DNA of 64,000 nt from Edaphochlamys debaryana (Eukaryota; Chlorophyta; Chlorophyceae; Chlamydomonadales): positions 248,001 through 312,000 of the forward strand of contig JAEHOE010000083.1 in the NCBI GenBank assembly GCA_016858145.1, in the 5' to 3' direction. Position 1 is the stretch's first letter. Every line of letters begins with the position of its first letter. This document shows positions 15,001-25,846 of this stretch, piece after piece. Under the pieces are notes generated by a model. It ran no database searches and was not told the origin of the DNA. It saw nothing but the letters and a program-made list of their open reading frames with translations. The position numbers and the translations under genes are program-made.

Positions 15001-18000
15001 CTGCAGGGCTGGGCTGTGCAGTTCTAGAACGTAGCGGGTGGGGTGTTGCATGCCGGGGCACACTTGTCCGTGCGCCAGGGCACGCACTTGTCCACAGCAC
15101 ACCCACGGTCTGCAGGGCTGGGCTGTGCAGTTCTAGAACGTAGCGGGTGGGGTGTTGCATGCCGGGGCACACTTGTCCGTGCGCCAGGGCACGCACTTGT
15201 CCACAGCACACCCACGGTCTGCAGGGCTGGGCTGTGCAGTTCTAGAACGTAGCGGGTGGGGTGTTGCATGCCGGGGCACACTTGTCCGTGCGCCAGGGCA
15301 CGCACTTGTCCACAGCACACCCACGGTCTGCAGGGCTGGGCTGTGCAGTTCTAGAACGTAGCGGGTGGGGTGTTGCATGCCGGGGCACACTTGTCCGTGC
15401 GCCAGGGCACGCACTTGTCCACAGCACACCCACGGTCTGCAGGGCTGGGCTGTGCAGTTCTAGAACGTAGCGGGTGGGGTGTTGCATGCCGGGGCACACT
15501 TGTCCGTGCGCCAGGGCACGCACTTGTCCACAGCACACCCACGGTCTGCAGGGCTGGGCTGTGCAGTTCTAGAACGTAGCGGGTGGGGTGTTGCATGCCG
15601 GGGCACACTTGTCCGTGCGCCAGGGCACGCACTTGTCCACAGCACACCCACGGTCTGCAGGGCTGGGCTGTGCAGTTCTAGAACGTAGCGGGTGGGGTGT
15701 TGCATGCCGGGGCACACTTGTCCGTGCGCCAGGGCACGCACTTGTCCACAGCACACCCACGGTCTGCAGGGCTGGGCTGTGCAGTTCTAGAACGTAGCGG
15801 GTGGGGTGTTGCATGCCGGGGCACACTTGTCCGTGCGCCAGGGCACGCACTTGTCCACAGCACACCCACGGTCTGCAGGGCCGGGCTGTGCAGTTCTAGA
15901 ACGTAGCGGGTGGGGTGTTGCATGCCGGGGCACACTTGTCCGTGCGCCAGGGCACGCACTTGTCCACAGCACACCCACGGTCTGCAGGGCTGGGCTGTGC
16001 AGTTCTAGAACGTAGCGGGTGGGGTGTTGCATGCCGGGGCACACTTGTCCGTGCGCCAGGGCACGCACTTGTCCACAGCACACCCACGGTCTGCAGGGCT
16101 GGGCTGTGCAGTTCTAGAACGTAGCGGGTGGGGTGTTGCATGCCGGGGCACACTTGTCCGTGCGCCAGGGCACGCACTTGTCCACAGCACACCCACGGTC
16201 TGCAGGGCTGGGCTGTGCAGTTCTAGAACGTAGCGGGTGGGGTGTTGCATGCCGGGGCACACTTGTCCGTGCGCCAGGGCACGCACTTGTCCACAGCACA
16301 CCCACGGTCTGCAGGGCTGGGCTGTGCAGTTCTAGAACGTAGCGGGTGGGGTGTTGCATGCCGGGGCACACTTGTCCGTGCGCCAGGGCACGCACTTGTC
16401 CACAGCACACCCACGGTCTGCAGGGCTGGGCTGTGCAGTTCTAGAACGTAGCGGGTGGGGTGTTGCATGCCGGGGCACACTTGTCCGTGCGCCAGGGCAC
16501 GCACTTGTCCACAGCACACCCACGGTCTGCAGGGCTGGGCTGTGCAGTTCTAGAACGTAGCGGGTGGGGTGTTGCATGCCGGGGCACACTTGTCCGTGCG
16601 CCAGGGCACGCACTTGTCCACAGCACACCCACGGTCTGCAGGGCTGGGCTGTGCAGTTCTAGAACGTAGCGGGTGGGGTGTTGCATGCCGGGGCACACTT
16701 GTCCGTGCGCCAGGGCACGCACTTGTCCACAGCACACCCACGGTCTGCAGGGCCGGGCTGTGCAGTTCTAGAACGTAGCGGGTGGGGTGTTGCATGCCGG
16801 GGCACACTTGTCCGTGCGCCAGGGCACGCACTTGTCCACAGCACACCCACGGTCTGCAGGGCTGGGCTGTGCAGTTCTAGAACGTAGCGGGTGGGGTGTT
16901 GCATGCCGGGGCACACTTGTCCGTGCGCCAGGGCACGCACTTGTCCACAGCACACCCACGGTCTGCAGGGCTGGGCTGTGCAGTTCTAGAACGTAGCGGG
17001 TGGGGTGTTGCATGCCGGGGCACACTTGTCCGTGCGCCAGGGCACGCACTTGTCCACAGCACACCCACGGTCTGCAGGGCTGGGCTGTGCAGTTCTAGAA
17101 CGTAGCGGGTGGGGTGTTGCATGCCGGGGCACACTTGTCCGTGCGCCAGGGCACGCACTTGTCCACAGCACACCCACGGTCTGCAGGGCTGGGCTGTGCA
17201 GTTCTAGAACGTAGCGGGTGGGGTGTTGCATGCCGGGGCACACTTGTCCGTGCGCCAGGGCACGCACTTGTCCACAGCACACCCACGGTCTGCAGGGCTG
17301 GGCTGTGCAGTTCTAGAACGTAGCGGGTGGGGTGTTGCATGCCGGGGCACACTTGTCCGTGCGCCAGGGCACGCACTTGTCCACAGCACACCCACGGTCT
17401 GCAGGGCTGGGCTGTGCAGTTCTAGAACGTAGCGGGTGGGGTGTTGCATGCCGGGGCACACTTGTCCGTGCGCCAGGGCACGCACTTGTCCACAGCACAC
17501 CCACGGTCTGCAGGGCCGGGCTGTGCAGTTCTAGAACGTAGCGGGTGGGGTGTTGCATGCCGGGGCACACTTGTCCGTGCGCCAGGGCACGCACTTGTCC
17601 ACAGCACACCCACGGTCTGCAGGGCCGGGCTGTGCAGTTCTAGAACGTAGCGGGTGGGGTGTTGCATGCCGGGGCACACTTGTCCGTGCGCCAGGGCACG
17701 CACTTGTCCACAGCACTACCCACGGTCTGCAGGGCCGGGCTGTGCAGTTCTAGAACGTAGCGGGTGGGGTGTTGCATGCCGGGGCACACTTGTCCGTGCG
17801 CCAGGGCACGCACTTGTCCACAGCACACCCACGGTCTGCAGGGCTGGGCTGTGCAGTTCTAGAACGTAGCGGGTGGGGTGTTGCATGCCGGGGCACACTT
17901 GTCCGTGCGCCAGGGCACGCACTTGTCCACAGCACACCCACGGTCTGCAGGGCTGGGCTGTGCAGTTCTAGAACGTAGCGGGTGGGGTGTTGCATGCCGG

Positions 18001-20135
18001 GGCACACTTGTCCGTGCGCCAGGGCACGCACTTGTCCACAGCACACCCACGGTCTGCAGGGCTGGGCTGTGCAGTTCTAGAACGTAGCGGGTGGGGTGTT
18101 GCATGCCGGGGCACACTTGTCCGTGCGCCAGGGCACGCACTTGTCCACAGCACACCCACGGTCTGCAGGGCTGGGCTGTGCAGTTCTAGAACGTAGCGGG
18201 TGGGGTGTTGCATGCCGGGGCACACTTGTCCGTGCGCCAGGGCACGCACTTGTCCACAGCACACCCACGGTCTGCAGGGCTGGGCTGTGCAGTTCTAGAA
18301 CGTAGCGGGTGGGGTGTTGCATGCCGGGGCACACTTGTCCGTGCGCCAGGGCACGCACTTGTCCACAGCATACCCACGGTCTGCAGGGCCGGGCTGTGCA
18401 GTTCTAGAACGTAGCGGGTGGGGTGTTGCATGCCGGGGCACACTTGTCCGTGCGCCAGGGCACGCACTTGTCCACAGCACACCCACGGTCTGCAGGGCTG
18501 GGCTGTGCAGTTCTAGAACGTAGCGGGTGGGGTGTTGCATGCCGGGGCACACTTGTCCGTGCGCCAGGGCACGCACTTGTCCACAGCACACCCACGGTCT
18601 GCAGGGCCTGGGCTGTGCAGTTCTAGAACGTAGCGGGTGGGGTGTTGCATGCCGGGGCACACTTGTCCGTGCGCCAGGGCACGCACTTGTCCACAGCACA
18701 CCCACGGTCTGCAGGGCTGGGCTGTGCAGTTCTAGAACGTAGCGGGTGGGGTGTTGCATGCCGGGGCACACTTGTCCGTGCGCCAGGGCACGCACTTGTC
18801 CACAGCACACCCACGGTCTGCAGGGCTGGGCTGTGCAGTTCTAGAACGTAGCGGGTGGGGTGTTGCATGCCGGGGCACACTTGTCCGTGCGCCAGGGCAC
18901 GCACTTGTCCACAGCACACCCACGGTCTGCAGGGCTGGGCTGTGCAGTTCTAGAACGTAGCGGGTGGGGTGTTGCATGCCGGGGCACACTTGTCCGTGCG
19001 CCAGGGCACGCACTTGTCCACAGCACACCCACGGTCTGCAGGGCCGGGCTGTGCAGTTCTAGAACGTAGCGGGTGGGGTGTTGCATGCCGGGGCACACTT
19101 GTCCGTGCGCCAGGGCACGCACTTGTCCACAGCATACCCACGGTCTGCAGGGCCGGGCTGTGCAGTTCTAGAACGTAGCGGGTGGGGTGTTGCATGCCGG
19201 GGCACACTTGTCCGTGCGCCAGGGCACGCACTTGTCCACAGCACACCCACGGTCTGCAGGGCTGGGCTGTGCAGTTCTAGAACGTAGCGGGTGGGGTGTT
19301 GCATGCCGGGGCACACTTGTCCGTGCGCCAGGGCACGCACTTGTCCACAGCACACCCACGGTCTGCAGGGCTGGGCTGTGCAGTTCTAGAACGTAGCGGG
19401 TGGGGTGTTGCATGCCGGGGCACACTTGTCCGTGCGCCAGGGCACGCACTTGTCCACAGCACACCCACGGTCTGCAGGGCTGGGCTGTGCAGTTCTAGAA
19501 CGTAGCGGGTGGGGTGTTGCATGCCGGGGCACACTTGTCCGTGCGCCAGGGCACGCACTTGTCCACAGCATACCCACGGTCTGCAGGGCCGGGCTGTGCA
19601 GTTCTAGAACGTAGCGGGTGGGGTGTTGCATGCCGGGGCACACTTGTCCGTGCGCCAGGGCACGCACTTGTCCACAGCATACCCACGGTCTGCAGGGCCG
19701 GGCTGGGCAGTTCTAGAACGTAGCGGGTGGGGTGTTGCATGCCGGGGCACACTTGTCCGTGCGCCAGGGCACGCACTTGTCCACAGCACACCCACGGTCT
19801 GCAGGGCTGGGCTGTGCAGTTCTAGAACGTAGCGGGTGGGGTGTTGCATGCCGGGGCACACTTGTCCGTGCGCCAGGGCACGCACTTGTCCACAGCACAC
19901 CCACGGTCTGCAGGGCTGGGCTGTGCAGTTCTAGAACGTAGCGGGTGGGGTGTTGCATGCCGGGGCACACTTGTCCGTGCGCCAGGGCACGCACTTGTCC
20001 ACAGCACACCCACGGTCTGCAGGGCTGGGCTGTGCAGTTCTAGAACGTAGCGGGTGGGGTGTTGCATGCCGGGGCACACTTGTCCGTGCGCCAGGGCACG
20101 CACTTGTCCACAGCACACCCACGGTCTGCAGGGCT
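1..20135. repeat. 109-bp satellite array, about 184.7 head-to-tail copies
   Basis: The unit begins gtgttgcatgccgggg and recurs every 109 bp from base 1. There are 184 complete monomers, then 77 bp of the next, which breaks off at cagggct before a T run. Two monomers are 110 bp: an inserted T near 17716 and an inserted C near 18608. Each monomer holds an internal near-repeat (ggcac.acttgtcc twice), SphI, PstI and XbaI sites, and the palindrome ttctagaa. The first 74 or so copies look identical, while point variants gather in the right-hand 3 kb. Because 109 is not a multiple of three, the 69- and 98-codon open frames seen in every copy are by-products of the repeat and not genes. The array runs off the left edge, so its full length is unknown. 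A centromeric, pericentromeric or subterminal location is possible but not shown. Confidence 0.98.
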
Positions 20136-20376
20136 TTTTTCGACAATTCCACAAGGTAGGAACTGGGTATAATATGCTAAGGCACACCTATCCATGCGCC
20201 AGGGCACAGCAGGGGGAAAGGGGGGAAGGGGGGAAGGGGGGGGGGGGCAATTCACTCGTCGTCCGTCACGCGCGCAAGGGTCGCCGGGGCAGCGGCAGGG
20301 GGGATGGAGCAGGTCTTTTATAGAGCTCGCGGGGTGTCGCAAACTGGGGCACATCCGTCCGTGCGCCAGGGTAGCG
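20136..20376. repeat. Decayed satellite monomers at the array edge
   Basis: Beyond the last clean copy the sequence can still be aligned to the monomer. 20143-20216 follows the end of one unit and the first 44 bp of the next (ggcacacctatccatgcgcc against ggcacacttgtccgtgcgcc). A second remnant lies at about 20333-20376 (ggggcacatccgtccgtgcg). Between them is a G-rich stretch with a long G run near 20230-20247. This pattern of a homogeneous core and eroded edge is normal for satellites that turn over by unequal exchange. Confidence 0.7.
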
Positions 20377-21532
20377 CCCCTCCTCCTCGAGCTCATGAGC
20401 TCATGCGCTGGACGTGCATAGAAGTTTGGCTGGGCAAACTTATCCATCGCCTTCATTCTCACATTCTCCTACACATGTCATATGGTTACACTTGCTTTGA
20501 ATACTGAATTCAGCAACTCTGCCCCTTGCAGATGTGCCTGCTGCAGCTGTAGCTTTGCTCTTCCTGCCTTGCTCACCCTCAATCAAGAATCATGTTTAAT
20601 GCTCAATCTGATGCTCTTAGTTATCGGGAAAGGCTGAAGCGCAAGACTTCGCAAAGATTCAAACGTCTGCCGGGAGTGCGAGTCAGCAGCCGCACCATCA
20701 CTAGATGTCTCGGTTGATAAAGGCGCAACGCTGAAGGCTGGTTCTGGTTGCTCGCGTCGCGGCGATCGCCACGAGCCTCACTTCAGCTGCAGCAGATGGC
20801 GGTCCAGCGCTCTGAAAAAGCCGCTGTTTGATCTGCGGGCACGAAGGTAAAACACTGGGGGTATAGCTTCAGAAGGCAAGCCTTCCACTGCAGTGGTGGG
20901 ATGTGACTTGGGTGTGGGCAGCGGCACACGCTCGTAAGAGCAAGCTTGCTCAGGTTAGATGTGGGCGGAGCCGATAAAGCCTTGCGCGGGGAAGCTTCCA
21001 AGCCGTCCTGAGTACCCTTCCTGTTGGCATGCAGGGTGCCAGCGCAAGCTGGCGGGGCTACCCTTCAGGGCTTCTGGCCAGCACCATGGTAGGTGGATAG
21101 CTGGAGAGCGTGCGTGGAAGAGGCAGCAGCACAGCGCACAGCCTCGGCCCTTGGCTGGAGGATACTGCGGACACCGTGGCAGGCTGTCTGTCTCTGGAAT
21201 CCTGCAGTCCCAGCCCACACGCGCTTCGCCACCCACTTCCCCTCCCCACCCTCCGTGCACGCCCACCAGCCCGCCCGCCCGCACCCCTCCTGCACCTCCA
21301 CGTCCACCCTGCCCACACGCCGGATTGGGACTTTGGCTTCGCAGCATGTGGGGGACTCGCGTCTTGGGTCTCGGATGGGCTCAAAAAAACGACGCCCAAG
21401 CGCACCGCGGGGTCTGAGATGGGTGGAATGGGCTGGGTTGCAGACTTCAGCATCCACACCTTCGAACCAGCTGGCTCTCCGCTGTGCCTACTCTATTCCG
21501 GCTTACAATCGCACACCCACTGCTCCCTGCAG
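20377..21532. other. No gene recognised; possible upstream exons
   Basis: This stretch is less GC-rich in its first part (to about 20650) and holds no open frame with coding-like third positions. Several splice-like sites occur from 21030 on (an acceptor near 21034, a donor after 21090, an acceptor near 21443), so 5' exons of the gene at 21533-22486 may lie here. I could not place them with confidence. Confidence 0.35.
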
Positions 21533-22486
21533 GGCCTCACCGTCTCACGGCCTGTGCATCTCGAGATGGACGATGGGAGAAGGTAGGCTGGGGGCCTGCT
21601 GGATGTGGAGACGGCAGAGCGGCTTTGTGGTTTACGGATGGGTGGTGCCACGGCTGGGGGGGTGATGCAGCTGGCGCAACGCGGGCGAGCCCACCCTGAA
21701 GGTGCTGCCCCAGCCAGCTGCCTGAAGAGCCCTCCTCAAACCCTGCAGGTGGCCCAAGTCTCCGCCAGGTAGAGTGGCTCGAAGCTCATATGTCTATAGC
21801 ACATCGCGTGCTGACTCTGTCTTCTGCCCTTCTCCCACCTATGCAGACGCTGCCAGGAGCTTCATGACCTACCTGTGGGACCCCTGCAAGGAGCTGCAGC
21901 CCCAGCTGACTGGGCTCACGGAGACGATCATCAACAACAGGGTCAAGGAGATGGAGGCCAAGCACGGCGCGCCCGCTGCCGGGCCCGCCGACGCGGCGGC
22001 TGCAGGGGGGGCGCATACGCCGGGGGTCGCCACGGCGACGGGGCGGCGGCGGTGGGGAACGCGGGCCGCGGCGGCAGAGCGGGCCGCGGCGGCGACGGGG
22101 CAGCGGCAGCGGGCGGCGCAGGCGGCACGGCCTCTGATGGGGCAGCGGAGTCGGAGGAGGAGGAGGAGGACCAGCCGCAGCCCAACACGCGGCTGCCGCA
22201 GCCCAACACGCGGCTGCCGCAGGCCAACACGCGGGCCGCACGGGAGCGGGAAGGGGATGGGGAGGAGGAGGTGCCGCTGCCAAAGCGCCCCTCGAGGCCC
22301 AGCAGGCGGGCATTGGCCGCCGCGGAGGCAGTTGCAGCTGTAGAGGAAGCTATCGCTTCCGGTGGCGAGGGAAGTGGGGAGGAGGGCGGGAAGAAGGGGA
22401 AGGGCAAGAAGGCGGGGCGCTCGACAGGGGCAAACCTGGTGGCCAAAGCCGCGGACATGCAAGCGAAGGGAAGGGGCAAGAAATAG
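21533..22486 (+). CDS. 3' exons of an unrecognised gene; one-base frame break in a G run
   Basis: Two exons are visible: 21533-21582 (acceptor ccctgcag, donor AG|gtaggc) and 21847-22486 (acceptor ctatgcag). The second starts in a frame with almost all G/C third bases (AARSFMTYLWDPCKELQPQL, then a helical EMEAKHG segment). That frame loses coding character after a run of seven G at 22005-22011. One more G would join it to the frame that is clearly coding up to the stop at 22484-22486. The second part carries an acidic run, three copies of a seven-residue repeat (QPNTRLP, from a 21-bp DNA repeat at about 22168-22230) and a Lys-rich tail ending KGRGKK. The basic tail suggests a nuclear or nucleic-acid-associated protein, but this is inference. 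The 5' part is not resolved and I recognise no family. Confidence 0.5.
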
Positions 22487-23118
22487 GGGGTTTAGGGCGC
22501 CGCGGGGGGGGGGGGGGTAAGGGGCTGTGGGACAGTAAGAACAATGGGCAAGGGCGGCTGGGGTTGCAGACTGGCAATCAACTCCTGACGGCTTCACATA
22601 ACTGACTATAACAGCACGGGCACGTGGATGCCTGGTTTACGCATGGATGATGCATCAACATATGTTTGCTTGGCAAGTTTCCGAATGGATGGAGCTTGCC
22701 TGGTTTGCGCTTGGATGGATGCCTGGTTACACGTGGGCGTGTGCCTGCTTGCTGGTTACTGCTGCTTGACTGAGAGCGCATTGATTGCTGCCTGTTAGGC
22801 TGGTTTTGCACAGCTGGACGGAAGGATGCTTGGCGGACTGCTGCAGGCTGGTTACACGGGTCGTATTACGGGTCGTGGTACGTGCTGCTCGTGTAACGGA
22901 TCGTGGTACGAACGCCCCTCGTAACACAGGGGGGGTCGTTGTACAGGTCGGGTTAAACAGGGGGGCGTACTACGAGATAACCCGTTGTATGGGTCGGGTT
23001 AGGGAGGAAGCCGTAATACGGGGGCAGGTCGTGATACGGGAGAGGGTCTTATTCGGGGCGTAGGACGCTACCCCGCTCCCATAGGGCTGGGCCAGGCGGA
23101 TCTGGCCGTCCGTGGGCT
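22487..23118. repeat. Degenerate short-repeat spacer
   Basis: No gene is seen. From 22620 to 22760 loose copies of a tggatg/cctggtt motif recur. From about 22857 to 23060 a degenerate 10-20 bp motif around gggtcgtaatacg recurs with many substitutions, like an old minisatellite. A G run lies near 22504-22516. Confidence 0.5.
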
Positions 23119-25065
23119 CTATGTGGGATGGATGGGGCAAGCCGGGGTCAGGCACGTTAGGGAGCTGCAACAAGTCACACAGAGGGATTCCCGCTGCGCC
23201 TCACCCGCCTCCCAGCTGAGCTCCAACTCCAGCCAGGGAGCGCCGTCTGAAGGCCGCTTGCTGGCAGGCCGGTAGGTGTACGAGCCGACGTATGCGGCGG
23301 TGGTGGGGTTGCACTGGTCCTCGATGGCCTTCTTCAGCTGCTCCAACTGCAGTGCCACGTCAGCACCCCGCCTGGTGCGCTTGACGGTCTTGACCACCTG
23401 GGGGAGGGGGGTGTCCAATGCCGGGCACAGCCTGAAGCAGTTGCCAGGAGGACACCTGTGCACCACAGCCAGCCCCCGGGCCTGCACACGTGCCCGTCAC
23501 ACACACAGCAGCACACGGCACACCCGCTGAAGGACCACGAGCTCACGGACCTTGCCGCCCCGGGTCACAGTCAGTGCGAGCTTGAAGCGCAGCTCAGCAT
23601 CGGCAGTCACGGTGTCGGCGTTGGTATCGTTGCCGGTCCAGGCGCAGACGTGGAAGGTCGAGGCGGGTGGTCGCTCCTTGGAGGCCGGCCACCGAACGCT
23701 CTCAGCGTTTATCAGCGCTTCGAGGTTGTCCCCGCTGTACGGCACCGCCGAAGCGCCCCCATCCCAGGGTGTGGTTGGCGGCGCATAGCTGCCGTCCCAG
23801 CTGACAAAGATGTTGATGTCGTAGATGTCCAAGGGCTTGAACGGGGTACCGGGAATGGCGTCTGGTCCAGGAGGAGCGTCCAGGTCTGGGGCAACAGAGG
23901 CAGCGGGGGTGACCAGGCCGTTGGTGGAGCAGCACGGTCCCACAGCACCACGGACCCACAGCATGGGGATCTCCAGTTCGGGTACTCAGCTACCCCCAAG
24001 ATGCATTAAGCAGGCGTGCCTGGTGCGCTGGCTAGAGTTGGCGAGGGCCTGCTCGCCTAGACTCGCGGGCTGTCCGAGAGTCCCCGGCTTCACGCATCAA
24101 GCCCGAACGGTAAGGCATACGCAGAACGCACCAAGGACTTACCCGATGCTCTAGTCGATGGTACTGCTAGCGTCACGTCCGGGGGTGGTGTAAGGACTTC
24201 CAAGTCCGCCGAGTCCGGCGGTGGCGTGGCATCTGGCGGTGGCGGGTCTGCCAATGAGCGGGATCCCGGTCAGAAATGTCAAAGGGTGCATGCCATGTCT
24301 CAAATTCATCTATCATTGCAGTAAAGCGAGTTGGCACCTTGGGAGCGCGATTTGCTGCCCGCCGGTCGAGCGACCGGCCTTGACATGCTTTGACCAGCCA
24401 GGCACGCGCTGATTTGATGGAGCTGTTGACGCAGACAACAGCTTTGTAACGCTAAACTTCTAACTCACAAGCCTTGAAAGCGTGTAGCTCTGGTGCGCGA
24501 ACCGCATCGCATTTGCTGTGGCCGAGCGGGACATCCTTCCTTCAACGAGCATGATTCTGACAGTGTATAAGTGCGCTGGCGTATGCCGAGCCAGCAGTTG
24601 CGGGTTGGGGTCCTTGCGCAGTTATGCGGGTTAGCCTCTGTGTGCCTCCCCCGCACCCCCTCGGGGCCCGCACGCTCGCACCCCCGCTCATCCCTCGGGT
24701 CGAGGCGCACCGCATCTCACGGAAGATGCGCACACGCGATCATGCCAGGCTACAAACGCTGGAAAGGGATTGCTTTGAGCGTTTGCTCCAGCTGTTGACT
24801 TTGCATCCCAGCAGGCCGGGCCATCTCTGTGAAAGCTCGCCGGAAGACCAACGCAGCCCAATCCATCATCAACCATGCCCTAAAGGCATATGTCCTTTGC
24901 GAAGAGCGAGCGGTCGGGCAATCGCTACTCGCCATCCTGGTGCGCCATCCGCCCCGAGTCATGCCGCATACCTGGTCTCCTTGTGGTCTTGGCCGTGGTC
25001 AGGCCTAACAAGCAAACTATCGCTACAGCTGCAGCGAGCAGCGCTCGCGAGGTGGCGCGGGTCAT
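23119..25065 (-). CDS. Small secreted protein of unknown function
   Basis: My model has three exons on the minus strand: 25065-24972, 23885-23524 and 23397-23119. Phases agree (94 + 362 + 279 nt), giving 244 residues. Exon 1 encodes a clear signal peptide: MTRATSR, then a hydrophobic core (LLAAAVAIVCLLGL) and TTA as the likely cleavage region. The donor is CAG|gtatgc and the next acceptor is gttgccccag. Exon 2 has few cysteines and reads as a folded domain (PLDIYDINIFVSWDGSY, then NLEALINAESVRWPAS). Exon 3 has a helical part (LQLEQLKKAIEDQ), then a short beta-like stretch (WLELELSW) and a Cys-containing tail that may instead be read-through of a donor at 23204. I do not recognise the family. 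An extracellular or vacuolar location follows from the signal peptide only. The 1.1-kb first intron is long for this locus, so a missed exon is possible. Confidence 0.5.
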
Positions 25066-25846
25066 CGTCAGCTCCTCGTAAGGTCTGCGAAAGAGGTCAC
25101 CACTGCAGCCCTCGATCGCTGAGTAAGTGATAGAGTTGGGCGCGAAGCTGGTTGGCCTTACCTCTGCGCGCAACAGTAATCCTTGCCGTACCATTTTGCG
25201 GCTGTGAACGCTGCCTGGCACGCAAAGCAGCGCTCTCTGCGTGAATGGTTTAGGGATACGGGCGAATCGCCGGGGGCGCCGGTTTTGGTGGATGTCGGGC
25301 GGGACATCGGGATGGCTCTCGCGCAAAGCCAAGTCGCCGTCGGCACAGCGACCTGATACCAGAGTGCAGCAGTCACATGACTACCCTCAATGCCGCCCTC
25401 AACACCCCGGCCGCCAGCAAGTACAGAACCCCGGCCCCCAGCCTCACCACCACACGATGTGGCTTCTTGCCACGTTGTTCTCGTCAAACCCCAGCCTCAC
25501 GCCCTGGCTGCCCCCAAGCCACCACGGTGGAAGCAGTCGGCTCTTGGGCAGCAGTTTTGTCAGGACATATCGGAGGATAGCAAGGCGTCGTTCATAAGGG
25601 CTGTGGACAGAAGATTTGATCTCTAGTTTGGGAAGATGAAGCCCGCTGCTGGCCGCCGCCCGGAGCGTTGTGTTTTTGGGCTGAGCCGCCGCCGTTAGGC
25701 TCTTCGGGCGGCGAAGCCCCCCGGGATTACCCCGTGTTGCGTGCGTGCGTGCCTGTGTCACACATTATCATTATCCCTATCGCTTGTGATTAAGAGCGTG
25801 GAAAGTTATCGCGACGGCGTGGAGCGGGCGTGTGGCGGCCCTGCAG
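25066..25846. other. Spacer between secreted-protein gene and Fanzor gene
   Basis: Short open frames occur on both strands, but none has the third-position G/C bias of the real exons here. It must hold the promoter of the minus-strand secreted-protein gene, and it is where the missing N-terminal coding part of the Fanzor gene would be expected. I cannot identify that part. Confidence 0.4.

Noticed and set aside
1..20135. Open frames of 69 and 98 codons in every satellite copy
   Set aside because: They repeat with the 109-bp unit, which is not a multiple of three, overlap on both strands, and have no start context or splice signals; they are by-products of the repeat.
1..20135. CRISPR-like array
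   Set aside because: The copies are contiguous and identical, with no unique spacers.
1..20135. DnaA-box-like ttgtccaca in each monomer as a replication origin
   Set aside because: The window is clearly eukaryotic with spliced genes, so a bacterial initiator site has no meaning here.
25390..25761. Overlapping open frames on both strands as the missing N-terminus of the Fanzor gene
   Set aside because: Neither shows third-position G/C bias nor a splice path in phase to the exon at 25847.
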